Shown here piece after piece: positions 15,941-23,481 of a DNA stretch of 32,008 nucleotides. This DNA comes from Prevotella sp. CAG:924 (GTDB lineage: Bacteria; Bacteroidota; Bacteroidia; Bacteroidales; Bacteroidaceae). Location: positions 1 through 32,008 of the forward strand of contig HF988423.1 of assembly GCA_000431975.1 (NCBI GenBank), given 5' to 3'. Each line of letters opens with the position of its first letter. Positions within the stretch are counted from its first letter, which is position 1. A model generated the notes under the pieces. The model saw only the letters and a program-made list of their open reading frames with translations, was not told the origin of the DNA and did no database searches. A program made the position numbers and the translations under genes.

Positions 15941-16918
15941 CTATTTGAACATTGATACGATTTCGTCGATGAGCTGACCGATGCCCGATGAGGTTGCAGA
16001 GTCGGTCTGTTCTTCCACTTGTTTCTTTACTTCTTCTCCCACTTTTGTCGCCACGGCAGAGCCGATCTGCTTGGTCATGCGTGTGGTGATGCTTTTTACG
16101 GAGTCACCGACAGCCGTCTCGATGCTGCGGGTCATGGTAGCAGTTCCGTCAGGCGTTGTCTCAGAGTTCTCTTGTTTCTGTACAGTGACGATTTCACCGA
16201 TCTTTTGTGTGAACTGCTCCTCATCAGCTGTGAATACGTGTCCGAACATACCAAAACTCGACATATAACTCTTGTTGTCGAGATGGAAAGTGGTCTTGGA
16301 ACAGATGATGTAGTTGTGATATTCGAGCATGGAGTCGAGCCCTTGATTGAGGACGCTGAGTGCTACCATGCGTGCCATACCGCCCATCATTTGCGTGAAG
16401 AAGCCTCCTTGTTCGTCATTATCCATACCCAGATTCTTATCGATAGCTTCTGTGATCTGTTTACGGATGGCTTGTTTGTGGTCGTCTGACGAAGGATTGC
16501 TCACAGCCATGATGATCAGCAGTACGATGAGGATGGCACCGATAATCTTTCCCCAGGGCTTACCTTTCGGTTTCTGATCTGCAACGAGTTCCTGTCCAGA
16601 AGCCAGTGTGGTATAGGGATCCTCTTTGAATGGTTGTGCGTCTTCGGACTGTAGTCCGTCGACTCCTGCTTCCGTTGTATATTCAGGAGGAATGGAGCCT
16701 GGTTGTGTATTACTGTTGGGAATGGGCGGTGGTGTAGCCGTGCCGCCGTTGGCCTGTTGCCGGAGCAGTGGACGGAGTTCTTCTACCTTCCAGGCTGGCT
16801 CCCAATCGGCCATGCCTTCTGTCCATACGAGCGCTTCGCTCTTCAGTCCATGCTGCAGCAGTTCGTGAGGGGCATAAGGACCCTCCTGCTGTCCGTTGTT
16901 GAGAATAAAATAGTTCAT
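15941..16918 (-). CDS. GYF_2 (DUF4339) domain membrane protein
   Basis: A 325-residue protein of unknown function. Residues 1-52 form a GYF_2 domain (YFILNNGQQEGPYAPHEL, then W-rich LVWTEGMADWEPAWK), a fold known for binding proline-rich peptides. A Pro/Asn-rich linker (~60-80) follows, then one transmembrane helix (123-140) and a C-terminal region of ~185 residues without a recognised domain. That region ends in a stretch rich in Thr/Lys/Glu and probably helical. The start at 16918 was chosen because the open frame upstream extends towards the promoter without GYF similarity. It may be co-transcribed with the COG0523 gene, but the functional link is unknown. Confidence 0.75.
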   Translation of the reverse strand: MNYFILNNGQQEGPYAPHELLQHGLKSEALVWTEGMADWEPAWKVEELRPLLRQQANGGTATPPPIPNSNTQPGSIPPEYTTEAGVDGLQSEDAQPFKEDPYTTLASGQELVADQKPKGKPWGKIIGAILIVLLIIMAVSNPSSDDHKQAIRKQITEAIDKNLGMDNDEQGGFFTQMMGGMARMVALSVLNQGLDSMLEYHNYIICSKTTFHLDNKSYMSSFGMFGHVFTADEEQFTQKIGEIVTVQKQENSETTPDGTATMTRSIETAVGDSVKSITTRMTKQIGSAVATKVGEEVKKQVEEQTDSATSSGIGQLIDEIVSMFK

Positions 16919-16988
16919 GTTATAGTCTAATACGTTAATAATGCAGCAATCAGTATGCCAAAGGGTTAAGTCTGGCATCTTTTTGCTG

Positions 16989-17021
16989 CAAAATTAGCGT
17001 ATTTCTTCCAATTCAAACAAG
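16989..17021 (-). promoter_or_regulatory. Promoter of the GYF-domain gene
   Basis: On the minus strand, TAATTTTG (16989-16996) matches TAnnTTTG. A TTG lies 21 nt further upstream (CAA at 17018-17020 on the plus strand), with a TTTG at 17014-17017 as an alternative at 17 nt. It sits between the FimB-like stop and the GYF start. Confidence 0.65.
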
Positions 17022-17034
17022 GAATTGGAAATAT

Positions 17035-17979
17035 TTAATAGGTAAATTCCACGTTAGACCATTCGTCATCGGTCACGAGCTCGAAGCCTTGATCACCACT
17101 CTCGCCGCTGGAACTGGTTCCTCCAAAAAAATTGCCGCGTTCGATAGTAATCTGGTTGCGTTTCACAGGCACGTCTTCTAGTACGGTCTCTTTGATGATT
17201 GCATCTTCACTGTCTAGTGCCTTGACAGTGAGTTTTATGGTCTCTTCGTCAGTGTGTGGAATGGTGTAGATCTCAAACACGCCTTTGCCCGGTCGCATGT
17301 CGTCGGTGACAATACGAGTCTCCGTCTGTCTTGAGTTTACGCATCCGTAGCCAGTCATGCCGTTGATGGTTGAGCTGCCGCCTGTATAGTAGAATTCCAT
17401 TTTGGCAACGTTGTCAGGAATCACATCATTGATGACAAAGCGTACCATGGCCACGACACGGTCCATCACGATGTTTTGCGTCGAGCTGCCGTCAACGGTC
17501 AGTTTACCGTCGGTATGGAAAGTATCGGTCACTTTATTATCCGGGAAACTTATTTTTTGGATGTCATTTGCTGATGGATTTCCTTGGCAGCTGTGGGCAA
17601 GAATTACGTATTCATAGCTGCCGGGGTTGAGCGATACGGAGAGCTTGCCGAAATTGTTGTCGGTTGATACGCTGTTCACTTGTTTCACTTTCGTTCCATC
17701 CTGATACACCATTAGGTTGATGTGGTCGCAAAGTTCGCTAATAGGTGTCGACCGTGTGACGGCTCTGCTTTCTGCATCCTCAGCCTCTGCATTACTAAAA
17801 TTGGTCTGTAAAGAGTTGCCTACATCAAAGAGGATGGTGAAGGCGCCTTCTTGTGACGTCGGTTCTTCATAACCGCTTTCTTCGAGGGCTACTTTTTGGC
17901 ATCCGGTCAGTGAGGCCAAAAGGATAGCAGCCAGGGCACAATGTCCCATAAAATTCTTTTTCAATTGTTTATAGATCAT
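17035..17979 (-). CDS. FimB/Mfa2-family fimbrial anchor-like lipoprotein
   Basis: A 314-residue lipoprotein with signal peptide and lipobox LTGC (Cys27), so it is lipid-anchored, probably in the outer membrane. The mature part resembles FimB/Mfa2 proteins (PF08842), which in Porphyromonas anchor and limit fimbriae. An N-terminal domain contains FTILFDVG and HINLMVYQDGTKV, then LNPGSYEYVILAHS, and a second transthyretin-like domain starts near MDRVVAMVRFVIND. The family's usual partner fimbrillin genes are not adjacent, so it may be an orphan anchor, a tip subunit or a related surface adhesin. I chose the ATG at 17979; an earlier in-frame Met at 18003 overlaps the -7 box. Confidence 0.82.
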   Translation of the reverse strand: MIYKQLKKNFMGHCALAAILLASLTGCQKVALEESGYEEPTSQEGAFTILFDVGNSLQTNFSNAEAEDAESRAVTRSTPISELCDHINLMVYQDGTKVKQVNSVSTDNNFGKLSVSLNPGSYEYVILAHSCQGNPSANDIQKISFPDNKVTDTFHTDGKLTVDGSSTQNIVMDRVVAMVRFVINDVIPDNVAKMEFYYTGGSSTINGMTGYGCVNSRQTETRIVTDDMRPGKGVFEIYTIPHTDEETIKLTVKALDSEDAIIKETVLEDVPVKRNQITIERGNFFGGTSSSGESGDQGFELVTDDEWSNVEFTY

Positions 17980-18002
17980 AGTTTTTAGGTTTTGAATTAT
18001 CA

Positions 18003-18010
18003 CAAATGTA
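18003..18010 (-). promoter_or_regulatory. -7 promoter box of the FimB/Mfa2-like gene
   Basis: Minus-strand TACATTTG matches TAnnTTTG and lies 23 nt upstream of the chosen start codon. No good -33 TTTG is seen; the upstream region is very AT-rich. Confidence 0.6.
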
Positions 18011-18188
18011 GGGCATAATATATATTATTGTTATTGTATGATCTAATATTTATGTTTGTTTAACGTTTGACTCTTATGTATTCAAGACTCTGATTATGTA
18101 CTTCTGTGTTGTCTTCATTTTAGACAGGACATCGGACATCCGGCTGAAAGCGCTTTCTAAAATAGAAAAAGACATGAAATTGTAAGGT

Positions 18189-18425
18189 TTATTTATGTAC
18201 CATTATTTTAGGCAGATTAGAACCCGTGAGCATGATGTGTCCTGGCACAATGCGTATCTGTGAGATTGATGAAACATTGGAGAGGCCTTCCGTCACAAAG
18301 GAAAAGCCGGAAAGTGAATATGATCTTTGTAATAGGTAGTTGTATATAACCTCAGATGAACTTACTCCGTAGAACTCGCTAAGTGGATGCTCAAGGACTG
18401 ACGTGATTTTGTATAAATGGGGCAT
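18189..18425 (-). CDS. Hypothetical small protein, 78 residues, uncertain
   Basis: An open frame starting MPHLYKITSV and ending NLPKIMVHK, without a signal peptide, transmembrane helix or family I recognise. The only support is position: a minus-strand TATTTTTG box (18444-18451) fits TAnnTTTG and lies 18 nt upstream of this ATG. The frame also stays open further upstream to 18479. It is in an otherwise gene-free 840-nt stretch, so it may equally be chance or a remnant of a larger gene. Confidence 0.22.
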   Translation of the reverse strand: MPHLYKITSVLEHPLSEFYGVSSSEVIYNYLLQRSYSLSGFSFVTEGLSNVSSISQIRIVPGHIMLTGSNLPKIMVHK

Positions 18426-18443
18426 TGAAGGTCGTTTCTGCGA

Positions 18444-18451
18444 CAAAAATA
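18444..18451 (-). promoter_or_regulatory. Possible -7 box for the 78-codon frame
   Basis: TATTTTTG on the minus strand matches TAnnTTTG. The nearest TTTG upstream is 25 nt away, which is too far, so this match is weaker than the others listed. Confidence 0.25.
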
Positions 18452-18479
18452 AGAATTCTCGTTCTGAAAGGCGCCTCAA

Positions 18480-18848
18480 AAATGACTTCTGTGGTCATGT
18501 GCGACAAAATAAGGATTTGTCTTTCTCTTCATGAAGACAGTTACGGGAGGTAAAGATTACATCCAGATGTTCCCCTTTTGTACAAAATTGTCATTAGGCT
18601 GCAAACTTTTATTTTAATTCTTATGGCATTGCTCGACATCTTTCGTCTTTCTGTCGGCATCCCGTCTGTCACTTTATCCTGATATCGCATACAATGCCTT
18701 TGATAATAGTGACAGACGGACTGTGGGGCAATAGGACGGAAATCTTCGGGTTCCTAATGACTAATGGTGTTATGATAAAACGATTATGTGGATTTTGTTT
18801 CTGGTATTGCCAGTGATCTTTTTGCGATCAGTCGTTACCTATGTCTAT
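18480..18848. other. Gene-free stretch downstream of mltF
   Basis: No coding sequence is seen. Its main content is the long inverted repeat listed separately at 18662-18719. A small TGATC/GATCA hairpin with a T-rich loop lies near 18813-18829, just past the mltF stop. Confidence 0.5.
18662..18719. repeat. Long inverted repeat with 12-bp perfect arms
   Basis: CCGTCTGTCACT (18662-18673) is the exact reverse complement of AGTGACAGACGG (18708-18719). After a one-base bulge, TTATC/GATAA (18674-18678 with 18702-18706) extends the stem to 17 bp, leaving a 23-nt loop. No T-run follows on either strand, so it is not a standard terminator. It could be an RNA structure, a binding site or a relic of a mobile element end. 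Confidence 0.75.
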
Positions 18849-20054
18849 TTACAGATGCCATTTATATTTCTTTCCGGCGCGTTCGGGTGTCATGACGGGT
18901 GCGCCCTTGAAACCGGAAGGATTGGAGAAACCGGGACGGGCACCGCCTCGGTATTCGGCCCATCGGGAGCGGATGCGGGCTACATAGTCGGCGGTCTCAT
19001 TACCGCGCATATAGCCATAGCGCACAACGGGATCGTTGTAGTAGTGGGGCTCGCGCAGTCCGAGAATGTATTGTTCCACATCGGCCCATCGGTGAGGTGA
19101 TTTGCCGTATTTGCTGGCGAGGGCCATGGCATCACGCACATGGTTGTAACCGCCGTTATAGCTGGCCAGGACAAAGAAAATGCGTTCCGATGCCGGTACG
19201 TCTCTGAACTTGCCGCTCAGCATGCTGATATATCGGGCTGCTGCGGCGATATTGGCTTCCGGATCTTCCATCTGCTCTTCCGGCAGACCGAGCATTGCTG
19301 CAGTGGCAGGCATCACCTGCATCAGGCCACGGGCACCGGCCCACGAGCGGGCATGAGGGTCGAAGGCGGACTCCTGATAGCACTGGGCGGCGATCAGTCG
19401 CCAGTCCCAACGGGCCAGCGGTGCATATTTTTGGAAAAGGTGGTCGTAGTGGGAGATGACACCGCCTGAGCGGTCAAGGTAGGGCGAATAGACGTGACGG
19501 ACAACACTGCGTGTGGAGAGCAGGAAGTCTTCCTCCTTAATAGTCTTCTCGATCATTGCAGGACGGAACCAGCGATTGAGCGAGTCGGCCAGTTCCCGGC
19601 TGGCATTGTTCACTGCCCATCCGTTGCCGTTGCTGTCCTTGAGTCCGGCGAAGCGTACGCCTTTCATCGAACGGGGGAGGGGGAAGGCGATGATGTCGCC
19701 CTCACCCTTTTCCAGACGGCGTACCATCTCTGTCGTGTCCTTGCACACTTCCACACGCAGCGAGACGCCAATACGCTGTGCGAATTTCTCCGCCAGCATA
19801 TAGTGCATGCCGAGCCCTTTGCCATGATAGTCGAAGTAGGTCTGAGGGCCCGACATGGTGAGTACGATCATCTCGCCGTTGCTTTGTATGTCCGATAGGG
19901 CCAGCGCTTCCGATGTGGGGATGGAGTCGCTCTCCTCGAGCGCAGTGCCCCAAGGGGTCAGTTCCTGTTGCTTCTTGTCGGAACAGGCGGTGATTAGTAA
20001 AATACAGAGGAGTGTTATGAACGTGCGTATATTTGCAGGATAGTTATTCATCAT
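18849..20054 (-). CDS. mltF: MltF-like membrane-bound lytic transglycosylase (lipoprotein)
   Basis: Cleaves the MurNAc-GlcNAc bond of peptidoglycan, forming 1,6-anhydro ends. The 401-residue protein starts with a lipoprotein signal (ITAC, Cys24), so it is membrane-anchored on the periplasmic side. Residues ~45-220 resemble a family 3 solute-binding domain, the MltF regulatory module (GEMIVLTMSGPQTYFDYHGKGLGMHYMLA in two parts). Residues ~235-370 form the SLT domain, with CYQESAFDP (catalytic Glu), GLMQVMP and AAARYISML, and a late ASYNGG motif. Tandem ATGs at 20052-20054 and 20049-20051 are both possible. It is divergent from hisG across a ~116-nt shared promoter region. Confidence 0.9.
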   Translation of the reverse strand: MMNNYPANIRTFITLLCILLITACSDKKQQELTPWGTALEESDSIPTSEALALSDIQSNGEMIVLTMSGPQTYFDYHGKGLGMHYMLAEKFAQRIGVSLRVEVCKDTTEMVRRLEKGEGDIIAFPLPRSMKGVRFAGLKDSNGNGWAVNNASRELADSLNRWFRPAMIEKTIKEEDFLLSTRSVVRHVYSPYLDRSGGVISHYDHLFQKYAPLARWDWRLIAAQCYQESAFDPHARSWAGARGLMQVMPATAAMLGLPEEQMEDPEANIAAAARYISMLSGKFRDVPASERIFFVLASYNGGYNHVRDAMALASKYGKSPHRWADVEQYILGLREPHYYNDPVVRYGYMRGNETADYVARIRSRWAEYRGGARPGFSNPSGFKGAPVMTPERAGKKYKWHL

Positions 20055-20068
20055 TGATTATTTGTCTG

Positions 20069-20076
20069 CAAAATTA
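20069..20076 (-). promoter_or_regulatory. -7 promoter box of mltF
   Basis: Minus-strand TAATTTTG matches TAnnTTTG and ends about 14 nt from the first mltF ATG, which predicts a short 5' leader. It sits back to back with the hisG box. Confidence 0.6.
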
Positions 20077-20110
20077 CAACTTTTTGTGGCTTTATTGCTT
20101 GAGAAATGCT

Positions 20111-20118
20111 TAAATTTG
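20111..20118 (+). promoter_or_regulatory. -7 promoter box of the his genes
   Basis: TAAATTTG matches TAnnTTTG, 52 nt upstream of the hisG ATG. A leader of about 48 nt is too short for a classical his attenuator with a leader peptide, and I see no run of His codons. Confidence 0.6.
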
Positions 20119-20170
20119 CAGCTGATTTAGATATATTTTGTAAGAACATTCCTATTATAAACAATTGCTT

Positions 20171-21022
20171 ATGTTGAGAATAGCAGTTCAATCTAAGGGT
20201 CGTCTCTACGACGACACGATGAATCTCCTCTCTGAGGCCGATATAAAGGTGAGTTCCAATAAGCGGACTCTTCTGGTAGAGAGTAGCAATTTCCCCCTCG
20301 AAGTATTGTATCTGCGCGATGATGATATTCCTCAAAGCGTAGCCAATGGTGTTGCCGACATCGGTATCGTTGGTCAGAATGAATACGAGGAGCGGCAGGA
20401 GCCCGTGCAGGTGATCTCTCACCTCGGATTCTCCCGTTGCCGTTTGTCGCTGGCTATTCCCAAGGCTTGCCACTATGGCGGTCTGGAATGGTTTGAAGGT
20501 AAGAAGATTGCGACGAGCTATCCTGGCATTCTCCGTCGTTTTCTGGATAAGAACGGCATTCATGCCGACATCCATATCATCACCGGATCGGTGGAGATCA
20601 GTCCGGGCATTGGTCTGGCCGATGCCATTTTCGACATCGTGTCATCGGGGTCAACGCTTGTGCAGAACAACCTCAAGGAGGTGGAAGTGGTGATGCAGAG
20701 CGAGGCGCTGCTCATCGGCAACCTGCAGATGGATGATGAGAAGCATAAGATACTCAATGAGATGCTTTTCCGTTTCGAGGCCGTGCGCTCGGCCCAGGAT
20801 AAGAAGTATGTCATGATGAACGCGCCGAAGGACAAGATCGAGGAGATCACGAAGGTGCTTCCCGGCATCAAGAGCCCGACGATCATTCCGCTCTCCGACC
20901 CCGACTGGTGTGCCATTCACACCGTGCTCGACGAAAAGCGCTTCTGGGGCATCATCGGCCAGCTCAAGGCTCTTGGAGCCCAGGGCATTCTTGTGACACC
21001 TATCGAAAAGATGATATTGTAA
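20171..21022 (+). CDS. hisG: ATP phosphoribosyltransferase, long form
   Basis: First and committed step of histidine synthesis: joins ATP and PRPP. At 283 residues it is the long HisG form, with its own C-terminal regulatory domain (~215-283, ACT-like, histidine-binding in the family), so no HisZ is needed. Recognisable parts are IAVQSKGRLYDD at the N-terminus, ADIGIVGQNEY, and the PRPP-binding loop IFDIVSSGSTLVQNNL (~157-172). The ATG at 20171 was preferred to an in-frame TTG two codons upstream. It heads the hisGDC run, with a 22-nt gap to hisD. Confidence 0.95.
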   Translation: MLRIAVQSKGRLYDDTMNLLSEADIKVSSNKRTLLVESSNFPLEVLYLRDDDIPQSVANGVADIGIVGQNEYEERQEPVQVISHLGFSRCRLSLAIPKACHYGGLEWFEGKKIATSYPGILRRFLDKNGIHADIHIITGSVEISPGIGLADAIFDIVSSGSTLVQNNLKEVEVVMQSEALLIGNLQMDDEKHKILNEMLFRFEAVRSAQDKKYVMMNAPKDKIEEITKVLPGIKSPTIIPLSDPDWCAIHTVLDEKRFWGIIGQLKALGAQGILVTPIEKMIL

Positions 21023-21044
21023 GAGCTAAAACATTCAACGAAAT

Positions 21045-22328
21045 ATGAACATCATCAGATACCCTCAGGCATCGGAGTGGCAGTCGCTCACGCAGCGTCC
21101 GCATATCGATGCCTCACAGCTCAACGCTACTGTAAAGGCTGTGCTCGACGATGTGCGCGGGCATGGCGATGAGGCTGTGAAACGTTATGAAGAAAAATTC
21201 GACCACGTGCAGTTGGATAGTCTGGCTGTCACGCAGGAGGAGATCGACAAGGCCTTGCAGTCGGTGTCGCCCGAACTGCTGGAGAGCCTGAAGCTCGCCT
21301 GGCATAACATCAGCGTGTTCCATGAGTCGGAGCGTTTTGAGGGTCATCAGGTGGAGACGGCGCCGGGTGTCGTTTGCTGGCAGAAGAGTATCGCCATTGA
21401 GCGGGTGGGCCTTTATATTCCCGGTGGTACTGCTCCTCTGTTCTCCACCGTGCTGATGCTTGCCACGCCGGCCCGTATCGCCGGCTGCCGGGAGATCGTG
21501 CTTTGTACGCCGCCCGATCGTACGGGACATGTCCATCCTGCCATTCTCGCCGCTGCCCATATAGCGGGTGTGAGTCGTATTTTCAAGGCTGGAGGAGTGC
21601 AGGCTATCGGTGCCATGGCCTATGGCACGGAGAGCGTCCCCAAGGTCTATAAGATCTTCGGCCCCGGTAATCAGTATGTTATGGCGGCCAAGCAGCAGGT
21701 GTCTCTTCACGATGTGGCCATTGACATGCCTGCCGGACCCAGTGAGGTATGCGTAGTGGCCGATGCGACGAGCAATGCCACTTTTGTGGCTGGTGATCTG
21801 CTTTCTCAGGCCGAGCACGGCATGGACTCGCAGGTGTTCCTCATTTGTACTGATGAGCAGAAGTTGTTGGATATCAAGGGCGAGATCGAACGTCAGCTCG
21901 CTGTGTTGCCCCGTCATACGATGGCGGCTGCGTCATTGGATAATTCGAAGCTTGTGCTGGTGCACGATTCCGACGAGGCCATCCGGCTGGCCAATGTTTA
22001 TGCTCCCGAGCATCTGATCCTTTGTACTCAGGACTATGAGCGTCTGGCCGGAAAGGTGGTGAATGCCGGGAGTGTCTTCCTCGGTCCGTGGGCATGCGAG
22101 AGTGCCGGCGATTATGCCAGCGGCACCAACCACACCCTGCCTACCCATCAGTATGCCCTGGCCTATAATGGGGTAAATCTCGACTCATTCTGTCGTAAGG
22201 TGACCTTCCAGCATCTGACGGAAGAGGGCATCCGTTCGATCGGTAAGGCCGTTGTCTGCATGGCGGAGAACGAACAGCTCGAGGCACACGCCAATGCCAT
22301 GCGGCTTCGTTTGGAATCTCTAAAATAA
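21045..22328 (+). CDS. hisD: Histidinol dehydrogenase
   Basis: Zinc enzyme that oxidises L-histidinol to L-histidine in two NAD-dependent steps, the last of the pathway. At 427 residues it has the usual length. Visible signatures are VGLYIPGGTAPLFSTVLM, KIFGPGNQYVMAAK, DMPAGPSEVCVVAD, LLSQAEHGMDSQV (Gln and His zinc ligands) and GDYASGTNHTLPT (Asp zinc ligand plus a His). It lies 22 nt after hisG and 7 nt before hisC, so the three are surely co-transcribed. Confidence 0.96.
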   Translation: MNIIRYPQASEWQSLTQRPHIDASQLNATVKAVLDDVRGHGDEAVKRYEEKFDHVQLDSLAVTQEEIDKALQSVSPELLESLKLAWHNISVFHESERFEGHQVETAPGVVCWQKSIAIERVGLYIPGGTAPLFSTVLMLATPARIAGCREIVLCTPPDRTGHVHPAILAAAHIAGVSRIFKAGGVQAIGAMAYGTESVPKVYKIFGPGNQYVMAAKQQVSLHDVAIDMPAGPSEVCVVADATSNATFVAGDLLSQAEHGMDSQVFLICTDEQKLLDIKGEIERQLAVLPRHTMAAASLDNSKLVLVHDSDEAIRLANVYAPEHLILCTQDYERLAGKVVNAGSVFLGPWACESAGDYASGTNHTLPTHQYALAYNGVNLDSFCRKVTFQHLTEEGIRSIGKAVVCMAENEQLEAHANAMRLRLESLK

Positions 22329-22335
22329 ATCGGTT

Positions 22336-23373
22336 ATGAAAGCACTTCAAGAACTGGTACGTCCTAATATCTGGCGCCTTGCGCCCTATTCTTCGGCCCG
22401 CAATGAGTATGCAGGTCACGAGGCCCATGTGTTTCTCGATGCCAACGAGAATCCATATAATCAGCCTTACAACCGCTATCCCGATCCTTTGCAGGAGGAG
22501 TTGAAGGCGAAGCTGTCGGTTATTAAGCGCGTGCCGACAGAATGTATCTTTCTTGGCAATGGCTCTGATGAGGCCATCGATCTCGTGTACCGTGTGTTCT
22601 GTCGGCCGCAGATCGACAATGTCGTGGCTATCGAACCGACCTATGGCATGTACAAGGTCTGTGCGGACATCAATGATGTGGAATACCGCCCCGTGCTGCT
22701 CGATAGTAAATACGAGATGAACGCCGATGCTTTGTTGCAGCGTTGCGACCGCCACACGAAAGTGATCTGGTTCTGCACACCTAATAATCCCACGGGCAAC
22801 AATCTGTCAGCTGTCGAGATAGAGAAGGTGCTGACCCGTTTCCCGGGCATGGTGGTGATCGATGAGGCTTATAGCGATTTCTCCACGGCGAGGGTGTTCC
22901 GCACACGGCTGAAGGAGTTCGACAATATGATCGTCCTCAATACGATGTCGAAGGCATGGGGCTGTGCTGCCATCCGGCTTGGTATGGCGTTTGCGCAGAA
23001 AGCGGTCATCGACTTGTTCAACAAGGTGAAATATCCCTATAACGTCAATTCGCTGACGCAGGAGCAGGCTCTTGAGGCATTGGGCGACCGTGCGCAGGTG
23101 GAGCGTTGGGTGTCAATGCTGTTGCGTGAACGGGCGGCTGTGATGGATGCGTTTACACTCTTGCCTGTTTGTAAGGAGGTGTATCCTTCGGATGCTAATT
23201 TCTTCTTGGCGCGAATGACAGACGCACAGGCCATTTACGACTATCTTGTGGAAAAAGGTATCATTGTCCGCAACCGTACGCGCGTGAAGCTTTGCCACGA
23301 TTGTCTCCGCATCACCATTGGAACGGAGAAAGAAAATCAGCAGCTTCTTGCCGCCTTGCGCCAATATAAATAG
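22336..23373 (+). CDS. hisC: Histidinol-phosphate aminotransferase
   Basis: PLP-dependent fold type I transaminase that converts imidazole-acetol phosphate and glutamate to histidinol phosphate. The 345-residue protein has the DANENPYNQPYNRYPDP start, CTPNNPTGN, VIDEAYSDF and TMSKAWG, whose Lys should bind PLP, and the IRLG Arg region. It starts 7 nt after hisD. In related Bacteroides genomes hisB generally follows, but here the run ends, with a repeat-rich non-coding stretch behind it. Confidence 0.95.
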   Translation: MKALQELVRPNIWRLAPYSSARNEYAGHEAHVFLDANENPYNQPYNRYPDPLQEELKAKLSVIKRVPTECIFLGNGSDEAIDLVYRVFCRPQIDNVVAIEPTYGMYKVCADINDVEYRPVLLDSKYEMNADALLQRCDRHTKVIWFCTPNNPTGNNLSAVEIEKVLTRFPGMVVIDEAYSDFSTARVFRTRLKEFDNMIVLNTMSKAWGCAAIRLGMAFAQKAVIDLFNKVKYPYNVNSLTQEQALEALGDRAQVERWVSMLLRERAAVMDAFTLLPVCKEVYPSDANFFLARMTDAQAIYDYLVEKGIIVRNRTRVKLCHDCLRITIGTEKENQQLLAALRQYK

Positions 23374-23380
23374 GTTGTCA

Positions 23381-23416
23381 TCGGAGCGCTGGCAATCATC
23401 GAAGCGTTGGCAATGA
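23381..23416 (+). repeat. Tandem direct repeat, two 18-bp copies
   Basis: TCGGAGCGCTGGCAATCA (23381-23398) is followed without a gap by TCGAAGCGTTGGCAATGA (23399-23416); 15 of 18 positions are identical. It begins 8 nt after the hisC stop. The unit is a multiple of three, so the hisC frame continues open across it for 27 further codons. Confidence 0.8.
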
Positions 23417-23421
23417 CGCCA

Positions 23422-23481
23422 ATAACCCTTATGCGTACGATCCTATCCGGGTGTTGATGGGATCGTACGCACAAGGGTTAT
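23422..23481. terminator. 22-bp inverted repeat after hisC, terminator-like
   Basis: The arms at 23422-23443 and 23460-23481 are reverse complements except for one A/C mismatch (core CGTACGATCC/GGATCGTACG), around a 16-nt loop. It lies 49 nt past the hisC stop. No T-run follows, so it may be a non-canonical terminator, an mRNA-stabilising structure or a protein-binding palindrome. Confidence 0.65.

Noticed and set aside
18662..18719. Insertion-sequence ends
   Set aside because: The arms are only ~23 nt apart, no transposase or target duplication is seen, so an intact element is excluded; a MITE-like relic remains possible.
20119..20170. Histidine attenuator in the hisG leader
   Set aside because: The leader is about 50 nt, without a run of His codons or a terminator/antiterminator pair.
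23381..23481. CRISPR-like array after hisC
   Set aside because: The repeat has only two copies, no spacer between them and no cas genes; the neighbouring palindrome is a single hairpin.
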